Positions 41,034-50,107 of a DNA stretch of 64,000 bases are shown piece by piece. The stretch comes from Acholeplasma hippikon (lineage in GTDB: Bacteria; Bacillota_I; Bacilli_A; Acholeplasmatales; Acholeplasmataceae): the NCBI RefSeq assembly GCF_900660755.1, contig NZ_LR215050.1, forward strand, positions 1,054,001 through 1,118,000, read 5' to 3'. Below the pieces are notes generated by a model, which worked only from the letters and a program-made list of their open reading frames with translations, did no database searches and had not been told where the DNA came from. Position 1 is the first letter of the stretch. Each line of letters begins with the position of its first letter. The position numbers and the translations under genes were made by a program.

Positions 41034-42461
41034 ATGAAAAAAATATTTTCTAGTCTATTTCTAATTGCATTAGCATTAGTATTAGTTGCCTGTGGAGATC
41101 AAGGTGACCGTACACAAGCTAAAGCTAAATTAGTTGAGTGGTATGAATTATCACCAGACGCAGAATTTGACACAACAAAACCAGTAACAATTAATTTCTG
41201 GCACAGAATGGGAAGCGCTAGCCAAATTATCGTTGCTGAATGGATTGAGAAGTTCAAAGTTCTTTATCCAAACATCACAGTTAACGCAGTTAAAGCTGGT
41301 GATGATTATAATCAATTAGCAGAAAAAATCGGTATCGCTATTCCTGCTGGAACAATGCCAGATATCGCTGAAAGTTATCCAGACCATATCGCTAGATATG
41401 CTTTAGGTGACGCACCATTAGCATTAAATTATTTTATTTCACACCCAACATTAGGTTATTCTGAAGAAGAATTAGCAGATTTCTTACCATCATTATGGGC
41501 TGAAGGTGCTTCTTATGACCAAGCGGGAACAATTCTTTCATTACCATTCACTAAGTCAAGTGAAGGATTCTTCTACAATAAGACTTATTTTGATCAACAT
41601 GGTTATGAAGTTCCAACAACTTGGGACCAAGTGTTTGAAATTGCTGAAGATATCAAGAAGAGAGAACCAAATGCATTCCCATTCGGTTACGACTCAGAAG
41701 ATAACTTATTCATTACAGCTTCTAAACAATGGGGAGCTCCTTACACAGGTTATAACGAACAAACAGGTAAAGGTGAAGTATTATTCAACAATGATCAATC
41801 AAAAGAAATGGTTAAATACTTCAAAGATAAAGTTGACAAAGGTTTAATGCTAACTCGTACATTAAATGGTGAAGCTTATACATCAGATATTTTCAAGACT
41901 GGTTCAAGATTATACATGTATGTAGGTTCAACAGGCGGTACTCGTTATGCTTACAACCAAGAATTATTTGACAAAGATATGAGAGTTGGTGTAGCTCCAC
42001 TTCCATCTAAAGATGGTAAAGGTGCTCAAGTTCAACAAGGACCAAACATTAACTTATTCAATTCAGGTGACGAACAAAGAATGATTGCTGCTTGGTTATT
42101 TGCTAAATTCATGATTTCAGCAGAAAACACAGCACAATTCGCTATTCCTTCAGGATATGCTCCAATTCGTTACTCAGCATATGAAACACAAATCTGGAAA
42201 GATTATGTTGATGGTATTAAAGACAATCCAACAACACTTGCAGAAGCTCAAAACAAATTAGTTAAAGAAGCTATCGACATGTTCAGAAACAACGGTGAAA
42301 TCTTCTTTACACAAGCAGTATTCTCACAAAGTTCTAAAGCTAGAACTGAAGTAGGTGCTTTATTAGTTTCAATATTCGCTTACAACGCACCAAATGAAGA
42401 CGCATTAAATGCATACATCAATAGCGAATATCAAAAGAAATATAATTTCGTTACTAACTAA
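41034..42461 (+). CDS. Extracellular solute-binding lipoprotein, family 1
   Basis: 475 residues. Lipoprotein signal with LVLVAC (Cys20). PVTINFWHRMGSASQIIVAEWIEKFKVLYPNITV, GTMPDIAESYPDHIARYALGDA, LSLPFTKSSEGFFYNKTYFDQHGYEVPTTWDQV and AWLFAKFMISAENTAQFAIPSGYAPIR are family 1 (UgpB/MalE-like) features. It presents substrate to the adjacent permeases. It looks like a sugar binder, but the neighbouring nuclease and DNA-binding-like lipoproteins allow another ligand. Confidence 0.92.
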   Translation: MKKIFSSLFLIALALVLVACGDQGDRTQAKAKLVEWYELSPDAEFDTTKPVTINFWHRMGSASQIIVAEWIEKFKVLYPNITVNAVKAGDDYNQLAEKIGIAIPAGTMPDIAESYPDHIARYALGDAPLALNYFISHPTLGYSEEELADFLPSLWAEGASYDQAGTILSLPFTKSSEGFFYNKTYFDQHGYEVPTTWDQVFEIAEDIKKREPNAFPFGYDSEDNLFITASKQWGAPYTGYNEQTGKGEVLFNNDQSKEMVKYFKDKVDKGLMLTRTLNGEAYTSDIFKTGSRLYMYVGSTGGTRYAYNQELFDKDMRVGVAPLPSKDGKGAQVQQGPNINLFNSGDEQRMIAAWLFAKFMISAENTAQFAIPSGYAPIRYSAYETQIWKDYVDGIKDNPTTLAEAQNKLVKEAIDMFRNNGEIFFTQAVFSQSSKARTEVGALLVSIFAYNAPNEDALNAYINSEYQKKYNFVTN

Positions 42462-42516
42462 AATTAATCTAATAAATTAATTTAAAAAGTTACAAAAAAA
42501 TAAGGAGAAAGAATAC

Positions 42517-45270
42517 ATGAAAAGAGTTTTAAGCGTAGTATCATTGTTCTTACTTGCTTTATTCTTAATTGCTTGTGAAAAAACAGATGAGCAACCAACG
42601 GATAAAAATCAAGTAGCATTAGATAGTGCATATTCAAAAATGGGTGCGATCATTTCTGATCCATCAAACATTACAGTTAACTTCGTAGTTCCTACGACTT
42701 TAGCGGGTGGCGTAAAAGCAGAATGGTCTTCTAAAGAAGAAGGCGTAATCTCATTCGTTGCTAACCCAGATGGTACAATGACTGCTACAGTTAATCGTCC
42801 AAACATGGGTGAAGGCGATGCCAAAGTTGAAATCAGTGCTAAATTAACAATTAAAGCAGAGTTATCAGACGCAACATTAGAAAAAGTTTGGTCAATCGTT
42901 TTAACAGTTAAAGAAAACACAGTTGAAGTAATTGAAATTAATACAATTGCTGACGTTTTAGCTATTAGAGATGAAGCGTACGATGGTGGTACATACTCAG
43001 TAACTATTCCAAATGTTACAGTATTTGCTAAAGGTGACGTATTCTTCGGTTATGACGGAACAGGTATCGTTCAATTATACCAAAGCCAAACTACATATGA
43101 AATTGGTAAAGTTTATACAATTACTGGTGCATTAGAATGGTACTTCGGTATTTGGGAAATCGTTAAATCAACTGGTGTTGAACAAACTGGTGCAACTCCA
43201 CAATACCCAACTAAACAAGAAATTGAATCAGTAGAAGATGTAATCAATGAATTTACAGAAGCTGGACATCATGATTATCCGACAGTAGCTTCAGGTAACT
43301 TCGAACCAGTTTATGCAACAATTACTGGTAAAGTTTACATGATTCCAAATGACTCATCAAACTACAACACTTATATCATTGATAAAGACGCTGAAACATT
43401 AGTATTAGGTACATCTACTCAACCAGCTAACGGTTTATTAGTGTACTACAACACATCAGACTTAGCTTACTTACGTTCATTCGCTGGATTTGAAGTAACT
43501 ATGGATGTAATTATTTATACATATAGATCAAATAACTTAGCATTTGCAATCTACTATGTTGGTGGACCAACTGGTATTACTGCAAACTTAAACAACGAAC
43601 AAAAAGTTGACTTAGCTAAGAGCGCTACTAAATTACCAGTAGAAGTTTACAAAGCTAACACAACATTAACATTACCTACAACTGTAGAAGGTGTTAACGT
43701 TGCTTGGTCATTTGCTAATCAAGATGCTGCTTCAAATGCATTAGTTAACTTAACAACTGGTGCGGTTACATTACCAGAAGGTGCAAGACAAGAAGTTAAA
43801 TTAAAAGCTACTTATACTTTAGGTGATGCTGCAGGCACTAAAGAATTCTCAATTTTAGTAGGGGAAATTCCTCTATCAACTGCTGCAGAAGTTAAAGCTG
43901 CAACAAGTAACACTTACAAGTTCAGAGTACAAGGTACAGTATTAGGCTACAACGGTAACAGACAAATCTCTATCGTTGATGCTTCAGGTGCTGTAACAGT
44001 TTATGAAACTGCTGCTAATGCAGAATTAATCAACGCTTTAAACGGTAAAGTTGTTGAATTCATCGGTTCAAGAACAGTATTCAATGATTTAGTTCAATTA
44101 ACTAACGTTGAATTCAAAGAAGTTGCTGATGCGACTCCAATTGTTCCAACAGCTGCTGATTTACTAACTTATGCTAAATGGGATGCTAAGACATTAATGC
44201 CATTACAATCTGGCGTAGTTTCAGTAGCTAACCTAAAAGTAACTGAAATCGTTGCAAACACATTTGGCAATGTTGAATTAGTATTAGTTGACGTTGTAAC
44301 TGAAAGAACAATTAAATTCTTCTGGGATTCAAGACAACCACTTGCTAAAGAAGTATCAGACTTCTTATTAGCAGTTAAAGTAGGTGATTGGTTATCATTC
44401 AACTCAGCATTATTAACATGGAGAAACTCAACTCCACAATTAGCAGTAACTAAAGTAGGTCAAGTTGTTGCTGGTACTGAAGTTGTTTTAACTGAAGCTC
44501 AAAAATTAAACTTAGATAAATTATCATTAGTCGTTCCATCAGACATTAGAACTGATTTACCTTCAACATTCAAATACGGTTCAACAGTAGTTTGGACAGC
44601 TTCTGAAGCAGGAATTATTGCTGCTGACGGTAAGTTCACAGCTCCTGCAACTTCTAAAGAAGTTACTTTAACAGCCGTATTAACAAATGGTGAAGAAACT
44701 GTAACATTAACATTTACTGTTGTAGCTAGATCAGCTGATGATAAAGAATCATTATTATTCACATTCACATTTGGTGATGTTGCAAAAACTGGATACAGTG
44801 CTGGTACTATTAAGTACAACGAAGGAGAACAAGAAATCTCAATTGAAAAGAACAGAGCACAAATCAATGCAAACGCATCTAATGATCCTTGGAAAACTTC
44901 AGGTCAATTCTTAGTGTTTGCTCCAATCGGAAGCGCTAAAGAGTCATATGCAATTCTTGATTTAACTGCTGATGCTTTCAAAGATATGACAAAGATTGAA
45001 TTCTCATTTGCAGCTTGGAACCAAAATAACGTTGCTCAAACTAAAGCTTTAGAAGATTCTTACTTAGGAATTGAAAAATTAGTTGACGGCGAATGGGTAA
45101 AAGTTGGTGCAAACGTATTTAGCCAATTAACAAAAGATGAATTAGTAACTGTTTCATTTGATGTACAAGGTGGCGGTAAATATAGAATCGTTTACAACGC
45201 TCCAAGTGCAACTAAAACAGGTAACACTGACTACGCAATCGGGGTTGACAACGTTAAAATCTTAGGTTAA
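42517..45270 (+). CDS. Large modular surface lipoprotein (Ig-like and OB-like domains)
   Basis: 917 residues; lipobox FLIAC near residue 20. By eye it alternates Ig-like modules (about 30-133, 350-450, 645-740; e.g. GVKAEWSSKE, GVNVAWSFAN, GSTVVWTASE) with OB-like modules (about 140-225, 240-350, 455-530, 540-645; e.g. FFGYDGTGIVQLYQ, YNGNRQISIVDASGAVTVYE). The C-terminal 170 residues resemble a jelly-roll (KTSGQFLVFAP ... YAIGVDNVKIL). Such combinations accompany secreted nucleases in related bacteria. It is the last gene of the ABC operon, 55 bp after the binding protein. Capture of polymer is inferred; adhesion is the alternative. Confidence 0.65.
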   Translation: MKRVLSVVSLFLLALFLIACEKTDEQPTDKNQVALDSAYSKMGAIISDPSNITVNFVVPTTLAGGVKAEWSSKEEGVISFVANPDGTMTATVNRPNMGEGDAKVEISAKLTIKAELSDATLEKVWSIVLTVKENTVEVIEINTIADVLAIRDEAYDGGTYSVTIPNVTVFAKGDVFFGYDGTGIVQLYQSQTTYEIGKVYTITGALEWYFGIWEIVKSTGVEQTGATPQYPTKQEIESVEDVINEFTEAGHHDYPTVASGNFEPVYATITGKVYMIPNDSSNYNTYIIDKDAETLVLGTSTQPANGLLVYYNTSDLAYLRSFAGFEVTMDVIIYTYRSNNLAFAIYYVGGPTGITANLNNEQKVDLAKSATKLPVEVYKANTTLTLPTTVEGVNVAWSFANQDAASNALVNLTTGAVTLPEGARQEVKLKATYTLGDAAGTKEFSILVGEIPLSTAAEVKAATSNTYKFRVQGTVLGYNGNRQISIVDASGAVTVYETAANAELINALNGKVVEFIGSRTVFNDLVQLTNVEFKEVADATPIVPTAADLLTYAKWDAKTLMPLQSGVVSVANLKVTEIVANTFGNVELVLVDVVTERTIKFFWDSRQPLAKEVSDFLLAVKVGDWLSFNSALLTWRNSTPQLAVTKVGQVVAGTEVVLTEAQKLNLDKLSLVVPSDIRTDLPSTFKYGSTVVWTASEAGIIAADGKFTAPATSKEVTLTAVLTNGEETVTLTFTVVARSADDKESLLFTFTFGDVAKTGYSAGTIKYNEGEQEISIEKNRAQINANASNDPWKTSGQFLVFAPIGSAKESYAILDLTADAFKDMTKIEFSFAAWNQNNVAQTKALEDSYLGIEKLVDGEWVKVGANVFSQLTKDELVTVSFDVQGGGKYRIVYNAPSATKTGNTDYAIGVDNVKILG

Positions 45271-45294
45271 TTTTCACACAAATAAGTCATAAAT

Positions 45295-45326
45295 AAAAGG
45301 ATATCTCTTAGAGGTATCCTTTTTTC
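45295..45326 (+). terminator. Intrinsic terminator ending the ABC operon
   Basis: AAAAGGATA (45295-45303) with TATCCTTTT (45315-45323), continued by CTC/GAG around a 3-base loop, then a T-run: a 13-bp stem with one G-U pair. It separates the ABC operon from the next transcript. Confidence 0.9.
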
Positions 45327-45335
45327 TTTGTAAAA

Positions 45336-45364
45336 TTGATTAATATTACATATTAATATATAAT
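45336..45364 (+). promoter_or_regulatory. Promoter of the membrane protein/nuclease transcript
   Basis: TTGATT (45336-45341), 17 bp, TATAAT (45359-45364), 38 bp before the gene at 45403. Confidence 0.7.
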
Positions 45365-45402
45365 AAAGAAGTAGTAAAAACTAAAAAGCTAGGAAACAAA
45401 AA

Positions 45403-46323
45403 ATGAGAAAAAACTGGTTATTTATATCGATTTACATTTTACTCATTGCAATCACTACCTATATTGCAGGGCTATACACTGAAGCTCAAAAAGCAGTTGA
45501 GTTTTTAGATAAAGTAGAATCTGAAGTAATAGAAAATGATTTAGATCTCTTAACTGCAACAATGATTGCAAACTCTGGAGATAAGACGGAAGTTCGTCTT
45601 TATGATGAACCACTATTTGAATCATCTTTCACAAGTAGTTTGAATCAAGCAAATGTTAAAATTTATGCAGCACATCAAAAAAGAAATAGCTTTGAGACAT
45701 ATTCATTAGTCATATTAATTACTGACTTAAAAATTGTTGATGATCATCTTTTCTTAGATGAGAACAACTATGATTACTCTGAAATTCATGCAACTATTCA
45801 ATTTAATCAAACAGTAACTGTTGGTTCAGTCTCTAAAAAGTCATTTAATGAGACGTTTGTGACAATGTATGATGATTCATTAAAGGTCATTGTAATCAAT
45901 TTTAATAAGTTAGCTGCACCAAATGAAATAGCGATTGAGATGATTCAAATTAATTATAAATTAGTTGATGAAACAGAAAAATTATTTATTCATTTATCAA
46001 GTGATGAGCTTGATCAAAGTTCTGACCAATTTGACCCGTCATTTAATAGACATCTTGATGATATTAATGAAACTAAAGTCAAATTTGATTTAGAAGATTC
46101 TCACGTTTATTACAATTCAGAAATGTTAAAAAAGTTTGAGTATTATAATATACTATATGTAAGAAACATAGCGATTGTATTAGTAATCGTTTTAATCATA
46201 ACTTACTTTATTTTTTTCCATAAATATGTTTATCGTACTTTAAAAGAAAAGCGCAAACATAAAAAAGAATTAGAGAGAGAAGTTATTGAATCATACAAAC
46301 AAAAAGAAAAGGAAAAAGAATAA
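45403..46323 (+). CDS. Bitopic membrane protein of unknown function
   Basis: 306 residues. Membrane segments at about 5-23 and 248-268 enclose an extracellular domain of some 220 residues; the C-terminal tail is short, strongly charged (KEKRKHKKELEREV ... KQKEKEKE) and cytoplasmic. No family recognised and no cysteine pairs or catalytic motif apparent. It is separated by a single base from the start of the nuclease lipoprotein, so the two are surely co-transcribed; a role in presenting or controlling that nuclease is a guess. Confidence 0.6.
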   Translation: MRKNWLFISIYILLIAITTYIAGLYTEAQKAVEFLDKVESEVIENDLDLLTATMIANSGDKTEVRLYDEPLFESSFTSSLNQANVKIYAAHQKRNSFETYSLVILITDLKIVDDHLFLDENNYDYSEIHATIQFNQTVTVGSVSKKSFNETFVTMYDDSLKVIVINFNKLAAPNEIAIEMIQINYKLVDETEKLFIHLSSDELDQSSDQFDPSFNRHLDDINETKVKFDLEDSHVYYNSEMLKKFEYYNILYVRNIAIVLVIVLIITYFIFFHKYVYRTLKEKRKHKKELEREVIESYKQKEKEKE

Positions 46324-46324
46324 T

Positions 46325-47536
46325 ATGAAGAAAACATTATTAAGTATTATTTTTGTTTTTGCAGCATTTGTACTAGTTGCTTGTGGCAAAAACGAAGCAA
46401 AACCACTTGTGATTTCAAAAGTGTATACATCAGAAGCGCAAGAAGATAATTTAATTGAATTATATAACGCATCTGAAAAAGCGATTGAATTAAAAAATTA
46501 TTCAATTCAAATTTACACAAATGGATCTAAAGAAGTCAATCAAACGATTGCCTTAACAGGTTCAATTGAATCAGAAGGCTATTATGTTATTGGAAGTAGT
46601 TTCCATACTGATTCAAATGTAAAAGCGAAAATAGATTTAGTTTATGAAAACTTCTTGCCATTTAATGGTAATGACGCAATTGAATTAGCATACAATAAGA
46701 AGGGCATCGACTTAGTTGGTACAATTGGTTCTGACTCAGTATTTGCATTTAATTTAACAATCATTAGAACAGGACTTAAAGAAGAGTATGCTCCATCAAT
46801 GGAATATAAATTTACTAAATTTATTTCATATGTTCCAAATGCTTATCAATATTTAAAAAATGATAATCATGAAATTAAAACTGTAGAAGATATCTTAAAG
46901 GGTCCAAAACTTGAACAAAGATATTTAGAAACAACTTATGTTAATCCCACACGTCCAACTGTTGGAAATGGCGGTGTTATCACAACAACACTACAAAGTA
47001 TTGCTGATGGTGATACAGCTTGGTTTGTTGCTAAAGATGGATTCCCTGGTGGCTCTGTTCGTTATTATTACATTAACACACCAGAAGTTAACGGTAGTTA
47101 TGTAAATGCACAACCATGGGGCTATGTAGCAAGTAAATACAATAAAGAATACTTATTAGTTAATGCTTCAACTAAGACATTACAACTACAATCTATTCCA
47201 AATTATTCATTAACAGAAGGTAATGGAAGAAACCTTTCATTAGTGTGGGTAAATGGTCACCTAAGCCAATTTATGATTGCTGCAGAAGGATTAACTCAAG
47301 TACCATTAAGTTTTGAGTCATATGATTTACTATTGACATATAAAGATATTCCATATTTAACATTCTTAAAATTTGCTGAAGAGAATGCGAAAGCTAATGG
47401 ATGGGGAATCCATGGTTATCCAACAAACCCAAATGGAGAAAAATCTCCTGACTGGAACTATCAAGCTAATGGTGGTGTTGGTGCATTAGCTACGACAAAT
47501 CCAAACTGGAAACCACATTTACCTCTTCCTTGGTAA
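46325..47536 (+). CDS. Surface lipoprotein: lamin-tail domain plus staphylococcal-nuclease-like domain
   Basis: 403 residues from ATG 46325 (the frame opens upstream, but GGAAAAAG before MKKTLLSIIF and the signal peptide fix the start). Lipobox VLVAC, Cys at about residue 20. A lamin-tail-like domain (about 28-145: VISKVYTSEAQEDNLIELYNAS ... NDAIELAYNKKG) is followed by an SNase-like domain (about 220-370: IADGDTAWF, VRYYYINTPEVNG, QPWGYVASKYNKEYL, NGRNLSLVWVNG). DGDT, the Arg, Glu and second Arg of SNase are matched, but the Asp of the usual DTPE is Asn (INTPE). Probably degrades extracellular nucleic acid with calcium; activity is not certain. Confidence 0.75.
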   Translation: MKKTLLSIIFVFAAFVLVACGKNEAKPLVISKVYTSEAQEDNLIELYNASEKAIELKNYSIQIYTNGSKEVNQTIALTGSIESEGYYVIGSSFHTDSNVKAKIDLVYENFLPFNGNDAIELAYNKKGIDLVGTIGSDSVFAFNLTIIRTGLKEEYAPSMEYKFTKFISYVPNAYQYLKNDNHEIKTVEDILKGPKLEQRYLETTYVNPTRPTVGNGGVITTTLQSIADGDTAWFVAKDGFPGGSVRYYYINTPEVNGSYVNAQPWGYVASKYNKEYLLVNASTKTLQLQSIPNYSLTEGNGRNLSLVWVNGHLSQFMIAAEGLTQVPLSFESYDLLLTYKDIPYLTFLKFAEENAKANGWGIHGYPTNPNGEKSPDWNYQANGGVGALATTNPNWKPHLPLPW

Positions 47537-47544
47537 TTAATTAG

Positions 47545-47577
47545 AAAGATATATGGTATATACCATGTATCTTTTTT
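47545..47577 (+). terminator. Intrinsic terminator after the nuclease lipoprotein
   Basis: AAAGATATATGGTA pairs with TACCATGTATCTTT (47545-47574; one G-U pair), then a T-run. The DHH pair that follows therefore needs its own promoter; a TATACT at 47591-47596 is a weak candidate. Confidence 0.8.
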
Positions 47578-47627
47578 ATCTATTCTGTGATATACTATAT
47601 AGATTTATGGAGGTTAGGTGATTTAGA

Positions 47628-48569
47628 ATGGAAAAACAAATTTTAAAAAAAATTAAATCATATGAATCAATTATTATTCACCGTCATACAAGACCAGATT
47701 TAGATGCATATGGATCTCAAATGGGATTGAAAGAAGTCTTAAAATTCAATTTCCCAGAGAAAAAGATATATGTTGTTGGAGACGCATCACCCTATCCATT
47801 TAATACAAAAATGGATGAAATTAGTGATGAAATTTATAAAGATAGCTTAGTCTTTGTCTTAGATACCTCTGTAAAAGCATTAGTATCAGATGAACGCTAT
47901 ACATTAGGTAAAGAGTTAATTGTTGTTGATCATCACTTAAACGACACAGACTTAAATCCAGATATTTTTTATAAAGATTCAAGTGTCATTTCTTGTGCAG
48001 AACTAATCACAAGATTAGCAATTAATAATGAGCTTATATTAAACCAGGAAGCCTCAAATCACTTGATTTCAGGTATAATTGGTGATTCCGGTAGATTTAT
48101 GTATATTAAACCCGAAAACGGCTCACACGCATTTTTAATGGCATCAGAAATCATGAAACAACAACCGGATATTCAAAAACTTTATGACTTCTTGTATTTA
48201 GAAGATTTAGCAAGACGAAAAGTGAAATCAATGTTCCAAAGCTTTGAATTAACAGAAAACTTAGTTGCATATAGAATTAACTCAAAAGAATTAGTTAAGC
48301 AAAGTGGATTGGATTTTCAATCTGTATCCCGTGGTATGGTCAATCAAATGTCGGGCATTAAAGAAGTATTTATTTGGGCAAGTTTCACCCAAGATGAAAA
48401 CGACCTATATATTGCTGAATTAAGAAGTCGCGGTATTTCAATTGTTGATCTTGCAAAAAAATATGGCGGTGGCGGACATGCAAATGCATGTGGTGCAACG
48501 TTAAAATCTATGGATGAAGTTAACTTAATGATAAAAGATTTAAATGAAAGAGCAGGAGAAAGAGCATGA
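47628..48569 (+). CDS. DHH/DHHA1 phosphoesterase, NrnA-like (copy 1)
   Basis: 313 residues. IIIHRHTRPDLDAYGSQMGL (motif I), FVLDTS (motif II), VVDHHLND (DHH motif), and DHHA1 ending YGGGGHANACGATL. NrnA-type enzymes hydrolyse 2-5-mer oligoribonucleotides and often pAp; many Firmicutes have them in place of Orn. The motif I glycine of DGDA is Leu (DLDA). It overlaps the next, related gene by 4 bp; the tandem suggests duplication. Confidence 0.88.
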   Translation: MEKQILKKIKSYESIIIHRHTRPDLDAYGSQMGLKEVLKFNFPEKKIYVVGDASPYPFNTKMDEISDEIYKDSLVFVLDTSVKALVSDERYTLGKELIVVDHHLNDTDLNPDIFYKDSSVISCAELITRLAINNELILNQEASNHLISGIIGDSGRFMYIKPENGSHAFLMASEIMKQQPDIQKLYDFLYLEDLARRKVKSMFQSFELTENLVAYRINSKELVKQSGLDFQSVSRGMVNQMSGIKEVFIWASFTQDENDLYIAELRSRGISIVDLAKKYGGGGHANACGATLKSMDEVNLMIKDLNERAGERA

Positions 48570-49510
48570 ACGTTCTAAAAGAAATTTATAAGAAGATTAA
48601 AAAACATAACAAGATTATTATTTATGGTCACAAGCGTCCAGATGGAGATTGTTACGGTGCACAATTTGGATTAAAAAATATGATTCAAAACGCATTTCCT
48701 AACAAAGAAGTTTATGTGACTGGTGAAACAAGTGAATATGTATCATTTGTTGGTACACCTGATATTATTGTTCCAAATGATTTAAGTGAAGACTTCTACA
48801 AAGATGCACTATCAATTGTTGTTGATACAGCAACAGCTGAACGCGTTTCTAACCAAAACTATAAGTTAGGTTTAGAAGTAATTAAAATTGATCACCATAT
48901 TCCAATTGATCAATATGGTGACTTACGATGGGTAGACACAAACTTCCCTTCATGTGCACAAATGATGGCATACTTCTCAACAAAGATTAAAAAATTCAAG
49001 ATTACTAAACCAGGAGCGGTTGCAATGTACACAGGAATCTTAACAGATACTGGTCGCTTCAAATATCGTGGTGTAACTGAATTAACTCACAATATGGCAG
49101 GTCTTTTACTAACTAAAGGTGCAGATGTAGAAGAAATTGACAAACATTTATCAAGCGAATCATTAGAAGTTATTAAGTTTAAAGGTTACGTATATGGTAA
49201 CTTTATTACAACCGACAAAGGCTTTGTTTACTTAAAGATTACTGAAGATATTAGAAATCAATATAATCTTTCATATGAAGAAGCAAGTTCAGTTGTGAAT
49301 ATGTTAGGTGGTATTGAAGGATTCCCAGTTTGGGCAATCTTTATTGAAGATAAAGGCGAAATTAGAGTAAGATTACGTTCTAATGGACCAGATATTGATA
49401 AAGTTGCAAATCAATTTAGAGGTGGCGGACATGCGAAAGCGAGTGGAGCTACACTTTATAGTTGGGATGAATTAGATTCATTTATTAACGCAGTACACGA
49501 AGTTTTATAA
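48566..49510 (+). CDS. DHH/DHHA1 phosphoesterase, NrnA-like (copy 2)
   Basis: 314 residues. IIIYGHKRPDGDCYGAQFGL, IVVDTATAERV, KIDHHIPID and the DHHA1 glycine-rich end FRGGGHAKASGATL. Alignable throughout with the preceding protein, at perhaps one third identity by eye. Tandem NrnA-like genes are known in mycoplasmas, where members process nanoRNA and pAp. Translationally coupled to copy 1 (ATGA overlap). Confidence 0.88.
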   Translation: MNVLKEIYKKIKKHNKIIIYGHKRPDGDCYGAQFGLKNMIQNAFPNKEVYVTGETSEYVSFVGTPDIIVPNDLSEDFYKDALSIVVDTATAERVSNQNYKLGLEVIKIDHHIPIDQYGDLRWVDTNFPSCAQMMAYFSTKIKKFKITKPGAVAMYTGILTDTGRFKYRGVTELTHNMAGLLLTKGADVEEIDKHLSSESLEVIKFKGYVYGNFITTDKGFVYLKITEDIRNQYNLSYEEASSVVNMLGGIEGFPVWAIFIEDKGEIRVRLRSNGPDIDKVANQFRGGGHAKASGATLYSWDELDSFINAVHEVL

Positions 49511-49534
49511 TTACTATTTAGGGGGTAGTAACAG

Positions 49535-50107
49535 ATGAATTTCTTATTTGATCTTCCAGAAGGTTTTGATTTAGTATCAGATTTCTTAACGTTGGAAGAA
49601 TGGTTATTTGTGATTGTGATTCCAATGGCAATTGTGTTTGGCGTCACATTCTATATTGGATTGGAAAGACAAAATGTTGGAAAAGCTGCTGGGATTTCAG
49701 CTCACGTTTTAGTTGGTTTAGGTGCATTAATGATTTCATTGGTACAACGTATTATGTATTATGATCAAATTAATGCCGGGCTTGACCCAGAAGGACAACG
49801 TGTTATTGCACAAGTTGTTTCTGGTATTGGGTTTATTGGTGCTGGCGTAATTATGAAAGATAACAAAAATATCATTCACGGAATAACAACAGCTGCAACT
49901 TTATGGTTCAGTGCTTTATTAGGTATAGTATGCGGTTCTGGCCATTTATGGGAAGGTGCATTCTTTGGATTATTTGTTGTTATCTTTATTACAATAAGAG
50001 ATTTAAAACGAGGACTTAATCCACTAAGATCAAACAAAAATAGTATTGGTGCAAGATTAAATCCAAATAAAAAAATTACAGTTCAGGTTAGTGAAGAAGA
50101 AAAATGA
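49535..50107 (+). CDS. MgtC/SapB-family membrane protein
   Basis: 190 residues, four to five membrane segments. Matches MgtC/SapB: FYIGLERQNVGKAAGISAHVLVGLGALMIS, QVVSGIGFIGAGVIMKDNKNIIHGITTAATLWFSALLGIVCGSG. The family is linked to magnesium-limited growth or ATPase regulation; it is not itself proven a transporter. RBS GGGGG. Stop overlaps the mnmE start by 4 bp. Confidence 0.93.
   Translation: MNFLFDLPEGFDLVSDFLTLEEWLFVIVIPMAIVFGVTFYIGLERQNVGKAAGISAHVLVGLGALMISLVQRIMYYDQINAGLDPEGQRVIAQVVSGIGFIGAGVIMKDNKNIIHGITTAATLWFSALLGIVCGSGHLWEGAFFGLFVVIFITIRDLKRGLNPLRSNKNSIGARLNPNKKITVQVSEEEK

Noticed and set aside
41506..41847. Plus-strand frame of 113 codons inside the solute-binding protein gene
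   Set aside because: It is a shifted reading of a clear family 1 binding protein and has no RBS.
42517..45270. CRISPR-like or tandem DNA repeats in the large lipoprotein gene
   Set aside because: Similarity is between protein modules only; no direct nucleotide repeats with regular spacing are seen.
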